A model generated the notes under the pieces. That model was not told the DNA's origin, made no database searches, and saw nothing but the letters and a program-made list of their open reading frames with translations. This document shows, piece after piece, positions 25,997 through 38,945 of a stretch of DNA of 64,000 nt. The position numbers and the translations under genes are program-made. Source of the stretch: Marasmius tenuissimus (taxonomy: Eukaryota; Basidiomycota; Agaricomycetes; Agaricales; Marasmiaceae); the NCBI GenBank assembly GCA_029532415.1, contig JAQOTA010000071.1:2414825-2478824 (forward strand), written 5' to 3'. Position 1 is the stretch's first letter. Each line of letters begins with the position of its first letter.

Positions 25997-27753
25997 ATGT
26001 ATTTGGGAATACGAAGAGCTGTGTTATCAAGTTTTCGAACGTATCGTACGACTCAACACCGGTTCCCGACACGAGTTGGTGCATTCAAGCCGAACGTGAA
26101 CTCACGATTCTACTCTGCTGCAACACCTTCAAGTCCAGTGACACCTATTGAGGATCTTCTTCTCAAGAATGTTCAGGTGGGTTAGAAGATATTTGTACAG
26201 AGGCATAACTTACTAACGTTCCATTTAGGTCACAGGACCAATGTCGTTCGCGACGTACATGCAATTCTGTCTTTCTCACCCAACCGAAGGCTATTACATG
26301 AAAGAATCCAACGCTGTCTTTGGGCCGAAGGGAGATTTCATTACTAGTCCTGATATTAGCCAGGTTTTTGGAGAGGTACGCGATAGCTCTACTCTTCTGG
26401 ATGACTGTGTGGGGTAATGAGCTTTGAAGCTTTAGTTGATTGCTATATGGTTCCTCTCTCAATGGCAAGTCGCGGGTGCACCGTCGAAGATACGGTTGGT
26501 CGAGCTAGGACCGGGAAGAGCTGCTCTGATGGCTGATGTGTTGAGGGTGCGTTGTTCGAATTCCCCCTGCGCTGTGATGGGAACTAACGGGTCGTATGTA
26601 TAGGTCATCTCGCAGCTCACGAAGCCTTTGAAAACCGAGATTGAAGTTCATCTAGTTGAGACTAGTTCCTCGATGCGTGCGATACAGGAAGCCAAATTAG
26701 GAGAACAGGGATGGGACATTCAGTGGCATGATTCTTTAGACTCTATTTCTCCGAGCTCAGAGGCCTACACAATGTTGGTGGCCCACGAGTTTTTCGATGC
26801 ACTTCCGTTCCATGTTCTGAAGGTCCGTATGCTCTGTTTCCTCTAACATTTAGAGGTTGATTGATTCCTCTACCAGCGGACCGAAGAAGGATGGCACGAA
26901 GTTCTAATTGCCTCTAATACTCCCACATCTCCCCCCGAGGGCGAAACGACAACGACAGCAACGTCGGAACCAGAAGCGCAAGCTCCCTCTTCAACGTCTA
27001 CAAAATTATCGATAGCACCTTCTCCTCGCTTCAACCATGTCCTTACACCCGCACCCACACCCATCTCGACGGTACTTGGAAACTCGTCCCCCCGTTTCTG
27101 TTCTCTGCCCGTCGACTCTTTCCTCGAAGTCTCACCCGTCTCCTTTAAAATAGCATACAAAATCGCGGAACTCCTCAGTGTTCGTGAAAGGAATGGGGCG
27201 CCGGGAGGGTGCGGCCTGATCATCGACTACGGTGGAGACACCTTTTTCGATAACTCTCGGAGGGTGAGTCGTCTTGGGTCGTCTCCATTATGACTCAGAA
27301 ACACTAAATCATATCCTTCGCGCCTCCTTCCAGGCATTCAAAGACCATGAAATCGTGGATTTCTTCCATCGGCCTGGAGAGTGTGATCTCACTGCCAACG
27401 TCGACTTTGCTTACCTGCGGGAGGCGATGAGAGCATTGGGTACGTGCATCGCGTCTCTGAGGTTACACGGAGACTTGACTGATACGAATACATTTTCAGT
27501 GCCTGTGTACAAGCCTTTACCTCAAGGTCACTTCCTTCAGGCGATGGGTCTAAAGGAGCGGTTGTTCAAGCTTCTCGAGAAGAACCGAGGAGATCCGGAG
27601 AAGGCGAAAAGGATAGAGGAAGCTGCGCTGAGGCTGGTTTCGCCCTCCGGGATGGGCAGCCAGTACTCTGTAATGGGTTTCAGCTCGAACGGGGGAGATG
27701 TTTATCCTTTTCCTCCCGACGACGTCAAGGAAGATGTAAAGACGGAGGTGTAA
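25997..27753 (+). CDS. NDUFAF7: NDUFAF7/MidA-type mitochondrial methyltransferase
   Basis: This family is a SAM-dependent protein arginine methyltransferase that modifies a complex I subunit during early assembly. The N-terminus (MYLGIRRAVLSSFRTYRTTQHRF) is Arg/Ser-rich and lacks acids, like a mitochondrial presequence. Family motifs follow: GPMSFATYMQFCLSHPTEGYY, GDFITSPDISQVFGELIAIW, the SAM-binding LVELGPGRAALMADVLR, VAHEFFDALPFHVLK, GLIIDYG and DFFHRPGECDLTANVDFAYL, then QGHFLQAMGL. A Thr/Pro/Ala-rich insertion (about 26930-27080) interrupts the domain. Introns are short and in phase, and no lesion was seen. Mitochondrial location is inferred from the presequence and family. Confidence 0.92.
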
Positions 27754-28099
27754 TGGTGGACTTTTGCGAACGCGTTATTCCACGAGAATTAATCAAAAGA
27801 GGCAATCGCAGTGATTGAACGTTGAAGCTTGAAGAAGAGTGGCTAGCTAGACAAACACTCACAAAGTCTGAAAGTTTCGGTCACAGCCACCACGCAGAGC
27901 TCCGAGATTCTCAATTGCACGAAGCTTCATGGGTAGCTGTCAACCTCCGGGAGAATCTCACAGACCAGGAGGGTTACACGACGTCTGCATATTTGACTCG
28001 GAAAGTGCTCACAGCTCTAACTGTTAAGCAGCGATTAACACCGGAGATTCTTCAACCTGACCTACTCTGACATTTATTCGTGTTCTCAACATTTTACTC

Positions 28100-29581
28100 A
28101 TGTCGAACCCACCGGAATCCTCCTTGTCGAGCACCCCTTTGACAGTAAATCCTTCCTCAAGGCCAGGCGTCAAGTCGTCATTGCCGCAGCTTTCCTCCTT
28201 TCTGGGACCATCGCAAATCTCTAAGTCCTCTGATATTCCCTCGTCATCGTTGGCAACCACCTCATCACCCGCATCGACTCCGTCATCTCTCTCTCCTGAA
28301 GCACATCCCCCTCTGTCTGGCAAGTGCTCGACCCGAATACATACTCCCCAAACCTTGTTGCTGATGTGAGAATAATTTCAGGACAAGAACATATATCGCC
28401 GTCAGGTTTACGACACGATATCGACTCTCATGATGGGGCAATCCAAGTTAGCTTTCCTGGATACTCCTCGGTGACGCTCCAGGATCGGCTGGAAGAGGTC
28501 AGTTTTTGTTGACTCAGACATTTCCCACTGAGAGCTCAGTCCTACAATCGATAGCTTCACGACACAACAACAGACTTCAAGAAACTTCTTGGTCGACGAC
28601 ACTTCTGCGACAAAACCCCACTGTTGAAGGTTGCTTCAAAATCACCATGCGTGCTTATTACTTTACCGTCTGGCCATGGGAAGACCACAACACTGTCGAT
28701 GATCAGCTACTTCTACGATATCTTGCACAAAAGACGCGTTTGACGAGATGTTCAAGGATACCGCGGTTGGCCGGATGATGTACCACCACGAAGACGAGTG
28801 GGAGCATAGTCATTGTTGCGTGCTGAACCTGGACTTTGAACAACTCGACATCTACGACGAAAATTTCGACTTGAACAGGGAACTCAATGTGGCCCTCAAG
28901 AAGTTCGTGGACAGGTACGAATCGTTGTTGAGAGACACGGCGGACCCGAACGACATATTCGAGGAGTCTGCGGTTCGGTCCCTGTATAACATCCTAGTGC
29001 GTTCACAATATTCCATCTGGTCAGATATCGGTCTTTGACGTTTTGATCAGCTCGATTTCGGGATTCGCTCTCAGCAACGCGTGGTCGTCTGTATCGACAA
29101 CTACGATTCGCCGTTTGTGAAGGGAGACCAGTGCGCAGAAGAGTGCTACGACCTCTTCGTGGACAAATTCCAGACAGTCCTGGAACAGTTGAGTTCCTTT
29201 CTCACCATGCTTGTCCTTAGAAAGGAATACGTCCCTCTCATCGCACTCACGGGCGAGGAATATCATCTGCCAGAGGAATTTCTGGGAAGAACTTCCGATA
29301 TAGTCTGGAGCGACCGTTTCGATGCGGCAAGCTTGCTTGGGTTCGACAAGGTGGATATCTGGACCATTGCTCAGCGGCTGAATGAGGATTTCCACTCGTT
29401 GGCGCTGCATCGGCTTTCGCAAGAATACCTCGACTCCGATGAAGGCAAGGAGCAATGGAAGGACAACGCTGGACTTATTGGGTTTCCGTGCCGGATAGTT
29501 CTCGATTATTTCTGTCGTAGACTGGGCGAGGCCAAACTGAATGTCAGAGGAGAGGTTAAAGAACGGTGGATGTGGATTTAG
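28100..29581 (+). CDS. AAA-ATPase-like protein with frame break
   Basis: This resembles the fungal predicted AAA-ATPase group. A Ser/Pro-rich N-terminus (MSNPPESSLSSTPL) leads to TTTDFKKLLGRRHFCDKTPL and the Walker A segment VLITLPSGHGKTTTLSMISY (about 28650-28715). A Walker B-like VVVCIDNYDSPF occurs near 29080. Between them the frame changes by one base at 28734-28741 (DILHKR then FDEMFKDTAVGRMMYHHEDE), with no intron signal. A 57-bp intron at about 28999-29050 joins YNIL to LDFGIRSQQR. The protein ends ERWMWI, shorter than many relatives and without a visible nuclease domain. The N-terminal exons before 28560 are not fully resolved. The role is unknown. Confidence 0.65.
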
Positions 29582-29848
29582 GCGGAGCAATTTCAAACAC
29601 TGAAAGGGTATGTTTGTTCGGGGCCCGTAATAATCAGGCTGAGCCTGTGGTTGTACGCTTTGGGATGCGTGTATCGATTCCATCGCGACGATAGAACCAC
29701 TCGTAACGTCATTCGCGATTTTTACCCCGCGTATACCATGTTCTAAAATAGATCTGCCGAGAACTTCACTTTCGTGTTAACCACTACTTCGTGTCAAGTA
29801 CAAATCGAATAGGAAAGTGGTTGTGCGATGTGTGGAGGCACGTCCAAC

Positions 29849-30391
29849 TCAGGACTGCGAAGCCAACATGTTTCCGCCGTGGATGAGCAAAGTAATGGTG
29901 GGAATCATCGACATATTGCTGCGAGATGTGTGTGAGGAGCTTGTTTTCAAGAACTTGAACGACGAATAGACTCACAAAAACAATGTCCTCGACGTGCCCT
30001 TGCCTTGCAAGTACGCCCACTTATAAGCTATGCGCGAAGCAAGCCAAACGATATGGTACGCGTTCTGGTGCTCTGGTCGTACTCCAGCCAACCACGCTAT
30101 AAGGCTGGCTGCCAGATACACAGGCATGCATTCAGCCAAGTTGGCCGCAGCCGCTTTCGACCGGGTGATCTTGACAAGTTTGTTGGGGGGAGCTGCTCCC
30201 TTTTCGCCGGCGCGTTCAGCACGAGCTAAAACGTTGGCAGGGTCTCCGTTGTTTTCCAAGATACCGCCATAGTAATACCGAGGACTTGCAAAGAGGTTGA
30301 TACTGTAGGTGAGGATGAGGGACACAACTGGTGTGGGTGGAAGGCCAAAGGGCCTGAGACTCGAGAATGCGCCGGCAAAAGTGGTAGCCAT
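29849..30391 (-). CDS. MAPEG-family membrane protein
   Basis: Two exons (30391-29976, 29918-29849) give 161 aa with about four hydrophobic helices. MAPEG proteins are small ER or outer-membrane proteins related to glutathione transferases and eicosanoid enzymes. Support comes from the helix-loop pattern and from the family-like run ITRSKAAAANLAECMPVYLA followed by RPEHQNAYHIVWLASRIAY (compare the Arg-Ala-His-Asn region of MAPEG). The second exon adds NMSMIPTITLLIHGG. The protein is intact. The enzymatic activity is not deducible. Confidence 0.78.
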
Positions 30392-31285
30392 TCTTAGAGA
30401 AGAGGAGTGAAGGTCGAAGACAAGTTGCTAGCGAGGCGCGAACTATCAGTTCGGCCCAGAGTTATGAACAAATTGGTTGTCATCTGACAGGGCAAACCAG
30501 ATCACCCAGGCCCGTAGAACCTGATTGCTTGAACCATTTGAGCGAATGAATGTGGATATGAGAGGGAGGAATCGTCGAGGTGACTCGTGCACGGAGGAGT
30601 CTCGAGTCCGGACGAAATGGACCGGATCGGAATAGGTGTAGGTGCTTGTGGGACCGGACACAATTAATTTCGCTTGACTCCTGGATCCGAACTCCCACGA
30701 CGGCTTTCCACCTTCGCCACCCTCTACGGGAAGTGCACGCGGCTTCGCCTGCAATCCACTGTTTAGGGTATGCAGTGGTCTGTACGATGAAATACTGCAA
30801 CAAGTGAGTATTCAACATCCAACATTGTTGCAGCATTATGACTGATATTGGCAGAGACCGCCTCCCCCACCCTTGAAGGGCCTCCTTCCGTATCGAAGAA
30901 ATACTTGAATCACGTTGTCTAGGCTTCGATGGAAAGCCGGTGGATCTCAACCTTGCTATGCTGAGCTATGCTGAGGCCCACTGTGAGTATGGACGCGTGA
31001 TAGGCTATTTCACATGAGCTCACTGCTTGACTCTTGCTTCTGCGATGCGTCGACACGTCGCGGGAAGATAAGCACGTCCCACGGGCTCAGATCGAAAAAG
31101 GAGCTTGCATCAGAACCTCTCACTAGCTTCTCGTACTCAATCCAATTTATTGCGAACGGAGAGGGGCTTTATCCCTGCACGCAGTCAGATGACATCGTTG
31201 TGATGAAGCCCTTCCCTTTTACGACGGTGAGAATTTCGGGTTAAAAGAGACCACAAGTTGGCAATCTCTACCTTTCCTGTCACCC
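30392..31285. other. intergenic upstream of P450 A
   Basis: This is 894 bp between divergent genes. The open frames here are overlapping and featureless. A TTAAAAG box at about 31240, some 45 bp before the P450 A start, could be its core promoter. Confidence 0.4.
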
Positions 31286-33678
31286 ATGTATCTGACTATC
31301 TTCTGCTTGCTCACAGGTACCATCGGCTATCTCCTCTCGCGCCAGCTATTCCGCTGGCGTCGTTCTGCCCCTCCACTGCCACCGGGACCTCAAGAATACC
31401 CTCTGATCGGTAACTTGTGGGACCTCGCAAAACATCAAGACCTGTCGTTTATTAGGTTTTGGAAATGGTCGCAAATATACGGCCAGATCTTTCATTTCAA
31501 CGTCCTGGGACAGCACACCGTCGTTCTCAACTCCGGCAAGGCGGTGGTTGAACTCCTAGACAATAGGTCAAGCAACTATTCAGATAGACCAGGTAGGCAA
31601 TTATTCCCGTCAGTGAGTTGCGCATCGATCTAACGATAAACCATAGATCTACCTATGGCAATGGACCTCATGAAGTATGTTCTCTTGATACTCATTCTCG
31701 CAGAGCAAAATTGACGCATCCCCGGGAACAAGGTCGGAATGTGTTTTCGGACGTGTGTGCCGCGACCTTCACATATTTTCTTACCCTTCTGATCATCGGT
31801 GTTCGAACTTTTACAGTCTATCGGTACTCGGATTGGTGGAGGTTCGAAGTGACTTGTGCTGTTGGTATATCCGACTTCTCATTTCGACTTTTAGGCTGCA
31901 CCGAAGGACCTTCCATCAACACTTCCAACCTCGCGTTTTGCCAGAGTACTATGATATTCAGAGGACGGCAACAGCGTCACTGATGGAAAAGCTGTCCGTC
32001 ACTCCGGAGAAGTTCTTTGAGCATATCCAACAGTGCGCGTGCTTCTATGTATGTGCGACTCCATGAAGTAACCCAAAACTGCTCCAGCAACGCGGGATAT
32101 GTCATTCTCAAGATAGTCTATGGCTATGAACTACAAGAGACAAATGACCCATACCTACGTCTGGTACTTGACGCAACGGAAGGATTTAGAGCGGGTTCCA
32201 ATCATGGTTCATTTTGGGTCGATTACTTCCCCCTCCTGAAATTTGTACCTGGTAAGTCGCGAACTCGCAGCGGTTATAACGCCTTGTTCATCATCAGCCA
32301 TCTTACCACAAATCTAATGATATTCTCACTCCCACATTCAGCTTGGCTTCCTGGAGCGAGCTTCAAGAGGAAAGCTCTCAGGTGGAGGCAATTCAATAAG
32401 GCATTGAAGGACGAACCATGGGATTGGGTGAAGCGCGCCCTCGTGGGTTCTCTTCTGCATCCGCTCGGTAGCCTCGTATCGAACATGATGGGCCTGACAC
32501 CTTTTCCGTAGGAAAACGGCACGGCTATTCCTTCCTTCTGCACCCAGACAGCAGAACGGCTGTCAGTGACGCCAGGAGAGAATTCAGTGACGGAGGACAT
32601 GATCAAGAACTGTGCCGCTAACGCTTATCTGGGTGGGTATTCCGTATCACTACTTCGCAATTCTTGAATTCAACCGCGATCGAAACAGGTGGCGCAGACA
32701 CAGTAAGTAAGCCACCCAATGAATCCAGAGCTATAACTCATATTTTTTCCACGAAGACGGTGTCGTCGATCCTTACCTTCGTTATGGCGATGGCCCTCCA
32801 CCCAGAATTCCAATTTCGCGCTCAAGCAGAGATCGATACTGTCGTTGGCTTCGGCAGAGTACCCGACATTGAAGACCAGGACAAATTACCATTCGTGAAT
32901 GCCATTCTTGCGGAGGCCGCTCGATGGCACCCGGTGACACCGCTCGGTGGGTTGTCTGTAGAGCTTGCGTTCCTGCACTGACCGTGGGTTTTTAGCATCT
33001 CCTCATCGCGCCGTTCATGAGGATGTCTACGAAGGCTTTTTCATTCCAGCGGGTAAGACGTTCGATTGCATGGTAAGATGACCCAAGTATTGAAAAACCG
33101 ACGCCTCAAAGGAGCCACGGTCATCGCGAATGCTTGGTGAGCCAACGTTCACCCTTCGAGTCGGGCTGTTACTGATACTCAACGCCACAGGGCGATCTTA
33201 CACGACGAGAAGGTGTATGGCCCCAGACCTATGGATTTCAACCCCGATAGGCTCACCAAACCGGTAGGAGGGAACATTCCCCCTGATCCAACATCCTTCG
33301 CTTTTGGATTCGGGAGAAGGTAAATGTGATTGAAACAGTGGATAAACACAGGGTACTCAATCGTTGGACGTGTAGAATCTGTCCCGGACGACACTTGGCG
33401 CTCAACTCTATATACCTCGTCTGTACGTCGCTTCTCGCCAAGTTCACCATCGCAAAGCCCCTCGACGTGGACGGCAATGAGTATTTTCCAGAGGTGACGT
33501 ACACCGACGGGTTGATTAGGTGTGTGGACATTTGTGATACGGCAAGTGTCAACTCGTTCATCGGGATATCCCCAAAATATCTAGCTTTCCGACCTCATTC
33601 AAATGCCGGTTCATACCAAGGCAAGCAGCTGGCAAGAGTGAAGTGTTGGAACCACCCCTTGATCTAAAGGCGAGGTGA
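31286..33678 (+). CDS. cytochrome P450 A
   Basis: This is a microsomal monooxygenase of the agaricomycete P450 set often annotated as O-methylsterigmatocystin-oxidoreductase-like. It has an N-terminal anchor ([20 protein letters not shown]), the hinge [15 protein letters not shown], the microexon-encoded SECVFG before [30 protein letters not shown], the oxygen-binding I-helix GGADTTVSSI, the ExxR helix (EAAR), FNPDR, and the heme loop [15 protein letters not shown]. It ends [17 protein letters not shown], with TGA at 33676. All introns stay in phase, so it appears functional. It is convergent with P450 B, 254 bp away. The substrate and exact CYP family cannot be assigned by eye. Confidence 0.9.
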
Positions 33679-33932
33679 TGGGATAGCCCAAAGGCAGAAA
33701 ATGAAAATTCGACGTTCGCCCAGGAACGGGACTTACATTATCGAAAATCACAAACCAATCACTTGTATATATAGTTAAACATGTTCTCGAGCAATCTTAT
33801 ATCGACCACATACGAAATTGACGAAATTCTGCACTACTACTACCGGGCTTGACTTCGCTCCGACCACACCTTTTGGTAGTCCTTGATGTTCTTCCGACCT
33901 CTCAGTAGCCCGAATTCTTCTATAACCCCTAT

Positions 33933-36378
33933 TTAATCTACGACTATAGATCTCCTCGGTATGAACCGACATTGGAAGGGTTTAGGGTGACTGCAATATG
34001 GGGCGAGTCAGTGAACACATTCGGTATTAGAGCCAAAGCCCTGAGGTAGGCGCACCTTATCGACCCGTCATTATACTCAACCGTCGGGGCAATCTCGTTC
34101 CCGTCCTCGTCGAGAGCTTTTGCGATAGTAAAACTCGCAAGTAACGATGTGACAGCGAGGTATATAGAGTCGAGTGCAAAGTGTCTGCCAGGGCATATCC
34201 TAAAACCAAGTTCATGAAACAAGTAAGTCGGGAGCGTGAAGCACGAGACCTAAGAGGTCTGACTACATACCTTCTTCCAAAGCCAAAAGCGAAGCACGAC
34301 GGGTCAGGAGGGTAAGTTCCGTTCTCGATTGGTTTCATAAATCGTGTTGGGTTGAATTCCATGGGGTTGGGCCCGTAGACGTTTTCGTCATGCAGTACCG
34401 CCCTATCTCGAGTTCTCAGTATTCGGATTTTGCGAAGCTCTCACGACTGACCAGGAGTTTGCCACAATCGTTGTTCCTGGAGGTACAGAGTGGTGAGGGA
34501 TGATGTTTCGGTGCGGTGATTCGCCTGATAGTGAAGCGAAGAGAAAGAGGTACTCACCTGCCGGTATATAGTAGCCTTCATACACATCGTCATGCACGGC
34601 GCGGTGGGGGGTAACTGTCGGTCACAATGAACCCTACCATTCAGTCCAAACAATTGGTCGCAGACGCACGCCGGGAGATCCTCACCTGTCGGCGTCACCG
34701 GATTCCATCGAGTGATTTCCTTGATAATGGCGTCCACGAAGGGTAGTTTATCACGGTCTTCAAAGTCAGGCACCCTCCCGGATCCATGCCCAATGATGGC
34801 GTCAATCTCCTGTTGAGCGCGGACCTGAAACTCCGGATGAAGGGTCATGGCTAAAATGAAGCTTGCGATTGAAGAGGTGGTCTGCTTGCGGGAATGAGAT
34901 ACTGAAAGGTCCATGGTTTGACTTCACTTTACCGTATCCGCGCCCCCTACAGATCGTGAAAGAAAGATTGTTGTACTGAGTCTCGGATGGGAAAACGAGA
35001 AAAATATGCCACGTTCAATGGAAGCGGCCACTTACCAACGTAAGCAGTCGCGGCGCAAATCTTAATCATTTCCTCCTCCCGTGAGCCATCTCCTGGTGTG
35101 ACTGATAGCCGCTCTGCTGAATGAGTACAAAACGACGGAACGGCAGTGCCATCTTCCTAGCAAATACAAGAGGTAGTGGGCCGTGAGATATATCAGGTAA
35201 GGGTAGTCGAAAGGGCATACGAGAGCACGCTTCACCCATCTCCAGGGTTCGTTTTTTAGCTCTTCATTGGATCGCCTCCACTCCTCGGCCTTGATCTTGA
35301 AGCTCGCCCCGGGAAACCACCCTAAGAAACCAAACCGAAACGCAATATCAAGCCTTTTGCCGTCATTAACTTCAAGATTTTGGATTTACCAGGAACGTAT
35401 TTCAGGAAGGGAAAGTAGTCAATCCAATACGAGCCATGGCTCAGCGCTAATATGATGCCATCTACCGTGCTCTGTACCATTCGTAGGTACGGGTCGTCTG
35501 CCGTCTCTTGGAGCGTGTAACCGTAAACTATCTTCAGGATGATGGACCCAGAGCAGCTATCGAATGAATCCATTGTCAAATGTATGCCGGGTATCATCCT
35601 ATTGAGTAGAACCCTTACTGTTGAAGATGATCCATGAATTTCTCCGGGGAGACGGCCAGTCTCTCCATCAACGAGGCGGTCGCGGTCCTTTGGATATCGT
35701 AGTACTCTGGTAGCATACGTGTTTGAAAACGTTGGTGGAAGGTTCTTCGGTGTAACCTAAACAGCAAAAATGAGAGATGTGGATGAGAAACCAGTCAGGG
35801 GAACAGACCTCCACCAATCTGAATATCGGAAGACTGAGAGTGGCGCGGCGTGAGCGAGATGTCACGAGAAATAGATACGAGTGATCACTCAATACGTACA
35901 GGCAAACACAGAAGATCTTGAAATTTCCCGAGTTTTCATCAGGACCACTTCACAAAACAAATAAGGCTAGAAAAGCGAACCTCATAAGGCCCATCATCAT
36001 AGGCATATCTATCGGGTCAAGGTATCAGTACACGCACTGCCCCCAGACTAAGAACCTGACTTGCTTACCTGGTCTGTCCGAGTAATTGTACGACCGATTA
36101 TCGAGCAGATCAACCAGGGCCTTCCGGGAGTTGAGGACGATCGTGTGCCGTCCCAACACCTCAAGATGGTACATCTCGCCGTAGACTTGTGACCATTTCG
36201 TATATCGAATCCACGACAGGTCGTGGTTCGTTGCGATATCCAAGAAGTTGCCGATGATTGGATATCCCCGAGGGCCTGGAGGTAAAGTACCGCGTCGGCG
36301 GAGGTGGAGTTGACGATAGATGAGGCAGGCGATACTAACACCTGCTAGCAAAGAGGCGAAAGTTAAGCTCAGAGGCAT
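33933..36378 (-). CDS. cytochrome P450 B
   Basis: This is a paralog of A and closest to C. The start MPLSLTFASLLAGVSIACLIYRQ gives the membrane anchor, followed by TLPPGPRGYPIIGNFLDIAT. A 17-nt microexon (SSVFA) sits before FFRYSDWWR. Later landmarks are [36 protein letters not shown], the I-helix region GGADT, ExxR (EITR), [36 protein letters not shown] and ICPGRHFALDSIY. The end is HPKPFQCRFIPRRSIVVD, with TAA at 33935-33933. No lesion was found. A TATA-like box (TATAAAAG on the minus strand) lies about 30 bp upstream of the ATG. Confidence 0.9.
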
Positions 36379-38060
36379 TTGTGATGGAGTGACAAAGAGT
36401 ACTGGGCTTTTATAGGGACTCGTCAGCTCGCTTTCTCACCTACACGGCCGCCCCACTTTCCCTTGTCGCGTATCTTTCTAGAGGTCACACTCCATGTACC
36501 TCTATTCGTTTGGTGCCGAAACTCTATTGTGCTGAGTGGAGACCCTGAGCCTCGACTGGATGAGATTAGGCAGACACTGCTGCCAAACGGCAGCAAATGT
36601 AGTCTTCGAATGTCCTTTGGGCAAAACATTACTACGTGTGGAAGTACTACTTCGACTACGGTTGATGTAGTGGCTCAGCTGTTCTTGTGCTTTTCATGGA
36701 GGACCGGTATCTTCAAAGTGTTTTGCCCGCTTACATACATCATGCCAGAAGAGTCCATATGTAAACGATTGCCCGCCGTTGCTGTTGGGTACTAGAATGC
36801 GAAGAAGTCCAGTCAGGAGACGAAGTGATTATATAGCGGGGTAACTCACCCTATCGTCAAATCTCTGGGCGACATTCTGAGCAATTCAACCCCAGGCTCG
36901 AGATCGGCACCCGCCTCAATGTTCTTCCGTTGTGGGAAGGAAGGAAGACTTGATGTCTCCAATTATGTGGCATGACCAGGGTTGACGCAACGGGTGAGAG
37001 ACTCATGAGAATGAGAAAGAACTTCGGATGTTCACCGAAGACAGGACCCTGCAGGAATCGCCGGTCCCAACCTGAACGACAAAAAGTATGTGAGTAAAAG
37101 TACGACTGGTACTGAAAACACGCAATGAGGAGCTTCGGACTGGAAAATGCGTCCGATCCCCACGAGCAAACTAAAAGTTGCACTCGCGAGTAATTGAATC
37201 AGAAAGGTCGGACGCACTGATCCATGACAGACGTATCTCGACACTAAATGCCCATAACGTTCGGCAGACTCCAAACCAACCATCGAAAAATGTCGGATCG
37301 GCCAATATAGGATTGAAAACTCGGCGCAGCTCTTCGTGGCGAGGAGAAAGTTGTGGAGAGAGGAGTCTGTGATTCAGGTGGGTATTAGCTGCCGGAGGGT
37401 TGAGGAACATGGGTAAAATGTCAAGAAGACTGTCCAGTTTTGAACTTGCAGTGACTTGAAAACCCGCGCTACCGAGTGCGTTTCTTGTAAAGGAAGGCCA
37501 AAAGACGCGAAATTAAATCTGTGTAGCAGTGAGCTTGGGCCACGCACAACGTAGATGGGTTAGAAAGTCAAGGTTGAGCAAACCCTCAATAAAGGCTCCG
37601 TGAGAGAAATGAGGTGCACACTTCGTGCGTAACGCATTTCCCCGGGGAGTCTTACCTCTCAAATGGGTACAGCTCGGTATGGGTTCAGGACTAGGACAAC
37701 ATGATTATGCTCTCTATATGCAAAAAGTAGGTATAATAACCTACACCCGAAGCGATGGCCAACAACAGTACCGCGATGGTTGAAGCTGAATGGTCTAATA
37801 ACGCTACTCCAAAAAAAAAAAAAAGAGAGAAATGAGGTGCAAAGCCAAAATGTACACGTGATCAACGCGTTGTGCAGTTATGATTCTGAATCAGAACTTT
37901 GTTTTGACCCTTCTGCGACGGTGTACACTCACGACGCGGCAAGCCCCAGCAAATCTTACAAGACAGGAGTGCAGACCCAAGTACTCAACATTACTAGCTA
38001 AGGTTCCGGGCATACGCACCGGACAGCTCGCTGCGCTCGGTCCTTGTGCTCCTGTCCTTC
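36379..38060. other. intergenic, no gene supported
   Basis: About 1.7 kb upstream of P450 B. Minus-strand open frames at 36857-37410 contain a segment (LSPRHEELRRVFNPIL) faintly like a P450 C-helix, but there is no continuous gene. A 14-A run occurs at about 37810-37824. Confidence 0.3.
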
Positions 38061-38349
38061 ACCTGAGCTAGGCGGGGCTCCGCCCCTGCACCCCGGCGGA
38101 CCTGTTTTTGTTTTTGGAATATACACCGCAAGCGGCCCAGATATGCTCGCTCCGAAGTGCTAGTATTGGTGAACGCTGGCTTGATATTCGAGAGCATTGA
38201 GACCGAGTGCGTAGCACCTCTCTCGAGCCTGAGATTATGAGTAACAAAGTCTAATCAAGATCTTCAACTAAGGAAAACTACATGGCTGGATATCTCCTCC
38301 CAAAGTCGTCCCTGCGCTCCGTTAGAGTCGCACCATCGAGATTTCTGAC

Positions 38350-38945
38350 TCATGTGTGGTCAAAGCTGTCTAGAATCATCAAACCACTGAACTCTTTCAC
38401 CTGTGACAACGCCACAAAGGTCAGCCCGACGCAAAATTCCCGCTTCCCCAGCCTTAACCATGCCTTCTCCAGCGTGAGACCTTGAGACCTGTGAACTGGG
38501 ACCACCCAAGCGAGCCTGAGGGGGAGTTGCATGCGACTACATTGGTAAGTGTCATATTCGAAGCATTGTTTGAGAACCGGGATGGGTATGATGGGATGAC
38601 CTTCAGGTGCGCCGTCGCGTGGCCCAGTTCTCCAGAGTGTAAGACTGGTGTATGTTGGGCATTTGACCAATACGGCGAAAGGAAGGTCAGATCGATCGGC
38701 TTTATTTTTCGGCATTGCGTGCACTTGCTTTTCTTTCGGCATTTCCTACAACGATCAGGGAACGGTGTGTCGTGATCGTCAGGGAATGAGCGCAACGATT
38801 TAGTTTCTTTGCAGAGGGAGCAGTTCTTTAATAAAGGCGCCCGATTCTTGCGACAAGTCCTGCACTCATCATGGTCGCTACGGCCGCGTGTATTTGCAAA
38901 GAGATGTAGAGGCTGGAGAATCTGGCAACCTGGGCATTGTTTTCA
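38350..38945 (-). pseudogene. Helitron/PIF1-like helicase remnant with Cys-rich segment
   Basis: On the minus strand the frame ending near 38350 reads RLAWVVPVHRSQGLTLEKAW, then LGKREFCVGLTFVALSQV, the C-terminal signature of PIF1-family helicases such as those of Helitrons. Upstream in the same direction, in another frame, is a Cys-pair block (CRTCRKN, NCSLCKETKSLRSFPDD, CRKCRKKSKCTQC), reminiscent of zinc-knuckle or Stc1-like segments. The two parts are out of frame and the helicase core is missing, so this is a fossil. A GC-rich hairpin followed by CTAG at about 38068-38090, in the same orientation, could be the Helitron 3' end, but the spacing is not typical. Confidence 0.65.

Noticed and set aside
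29021..29683. 220-codon minus-strand open frame
   Set aside because: It is the exact antisense shadow of the AAA-ATPase-like exon, which has conserved motifs.
30446..30950. Overlapping minus-strand frames upstream of the MAPEG gene
   Set aside because: No conserved residues or splice pattern; probably chance open frames.
36857..37410. Minus-strand frames with LSPRHEELRRVFNPIL, possibly a P450 C-helix
   Set aside because: No hinge, ExxR or heme motif is nearby, and the frame cannot be linked to a gene. The resemblance is too short.
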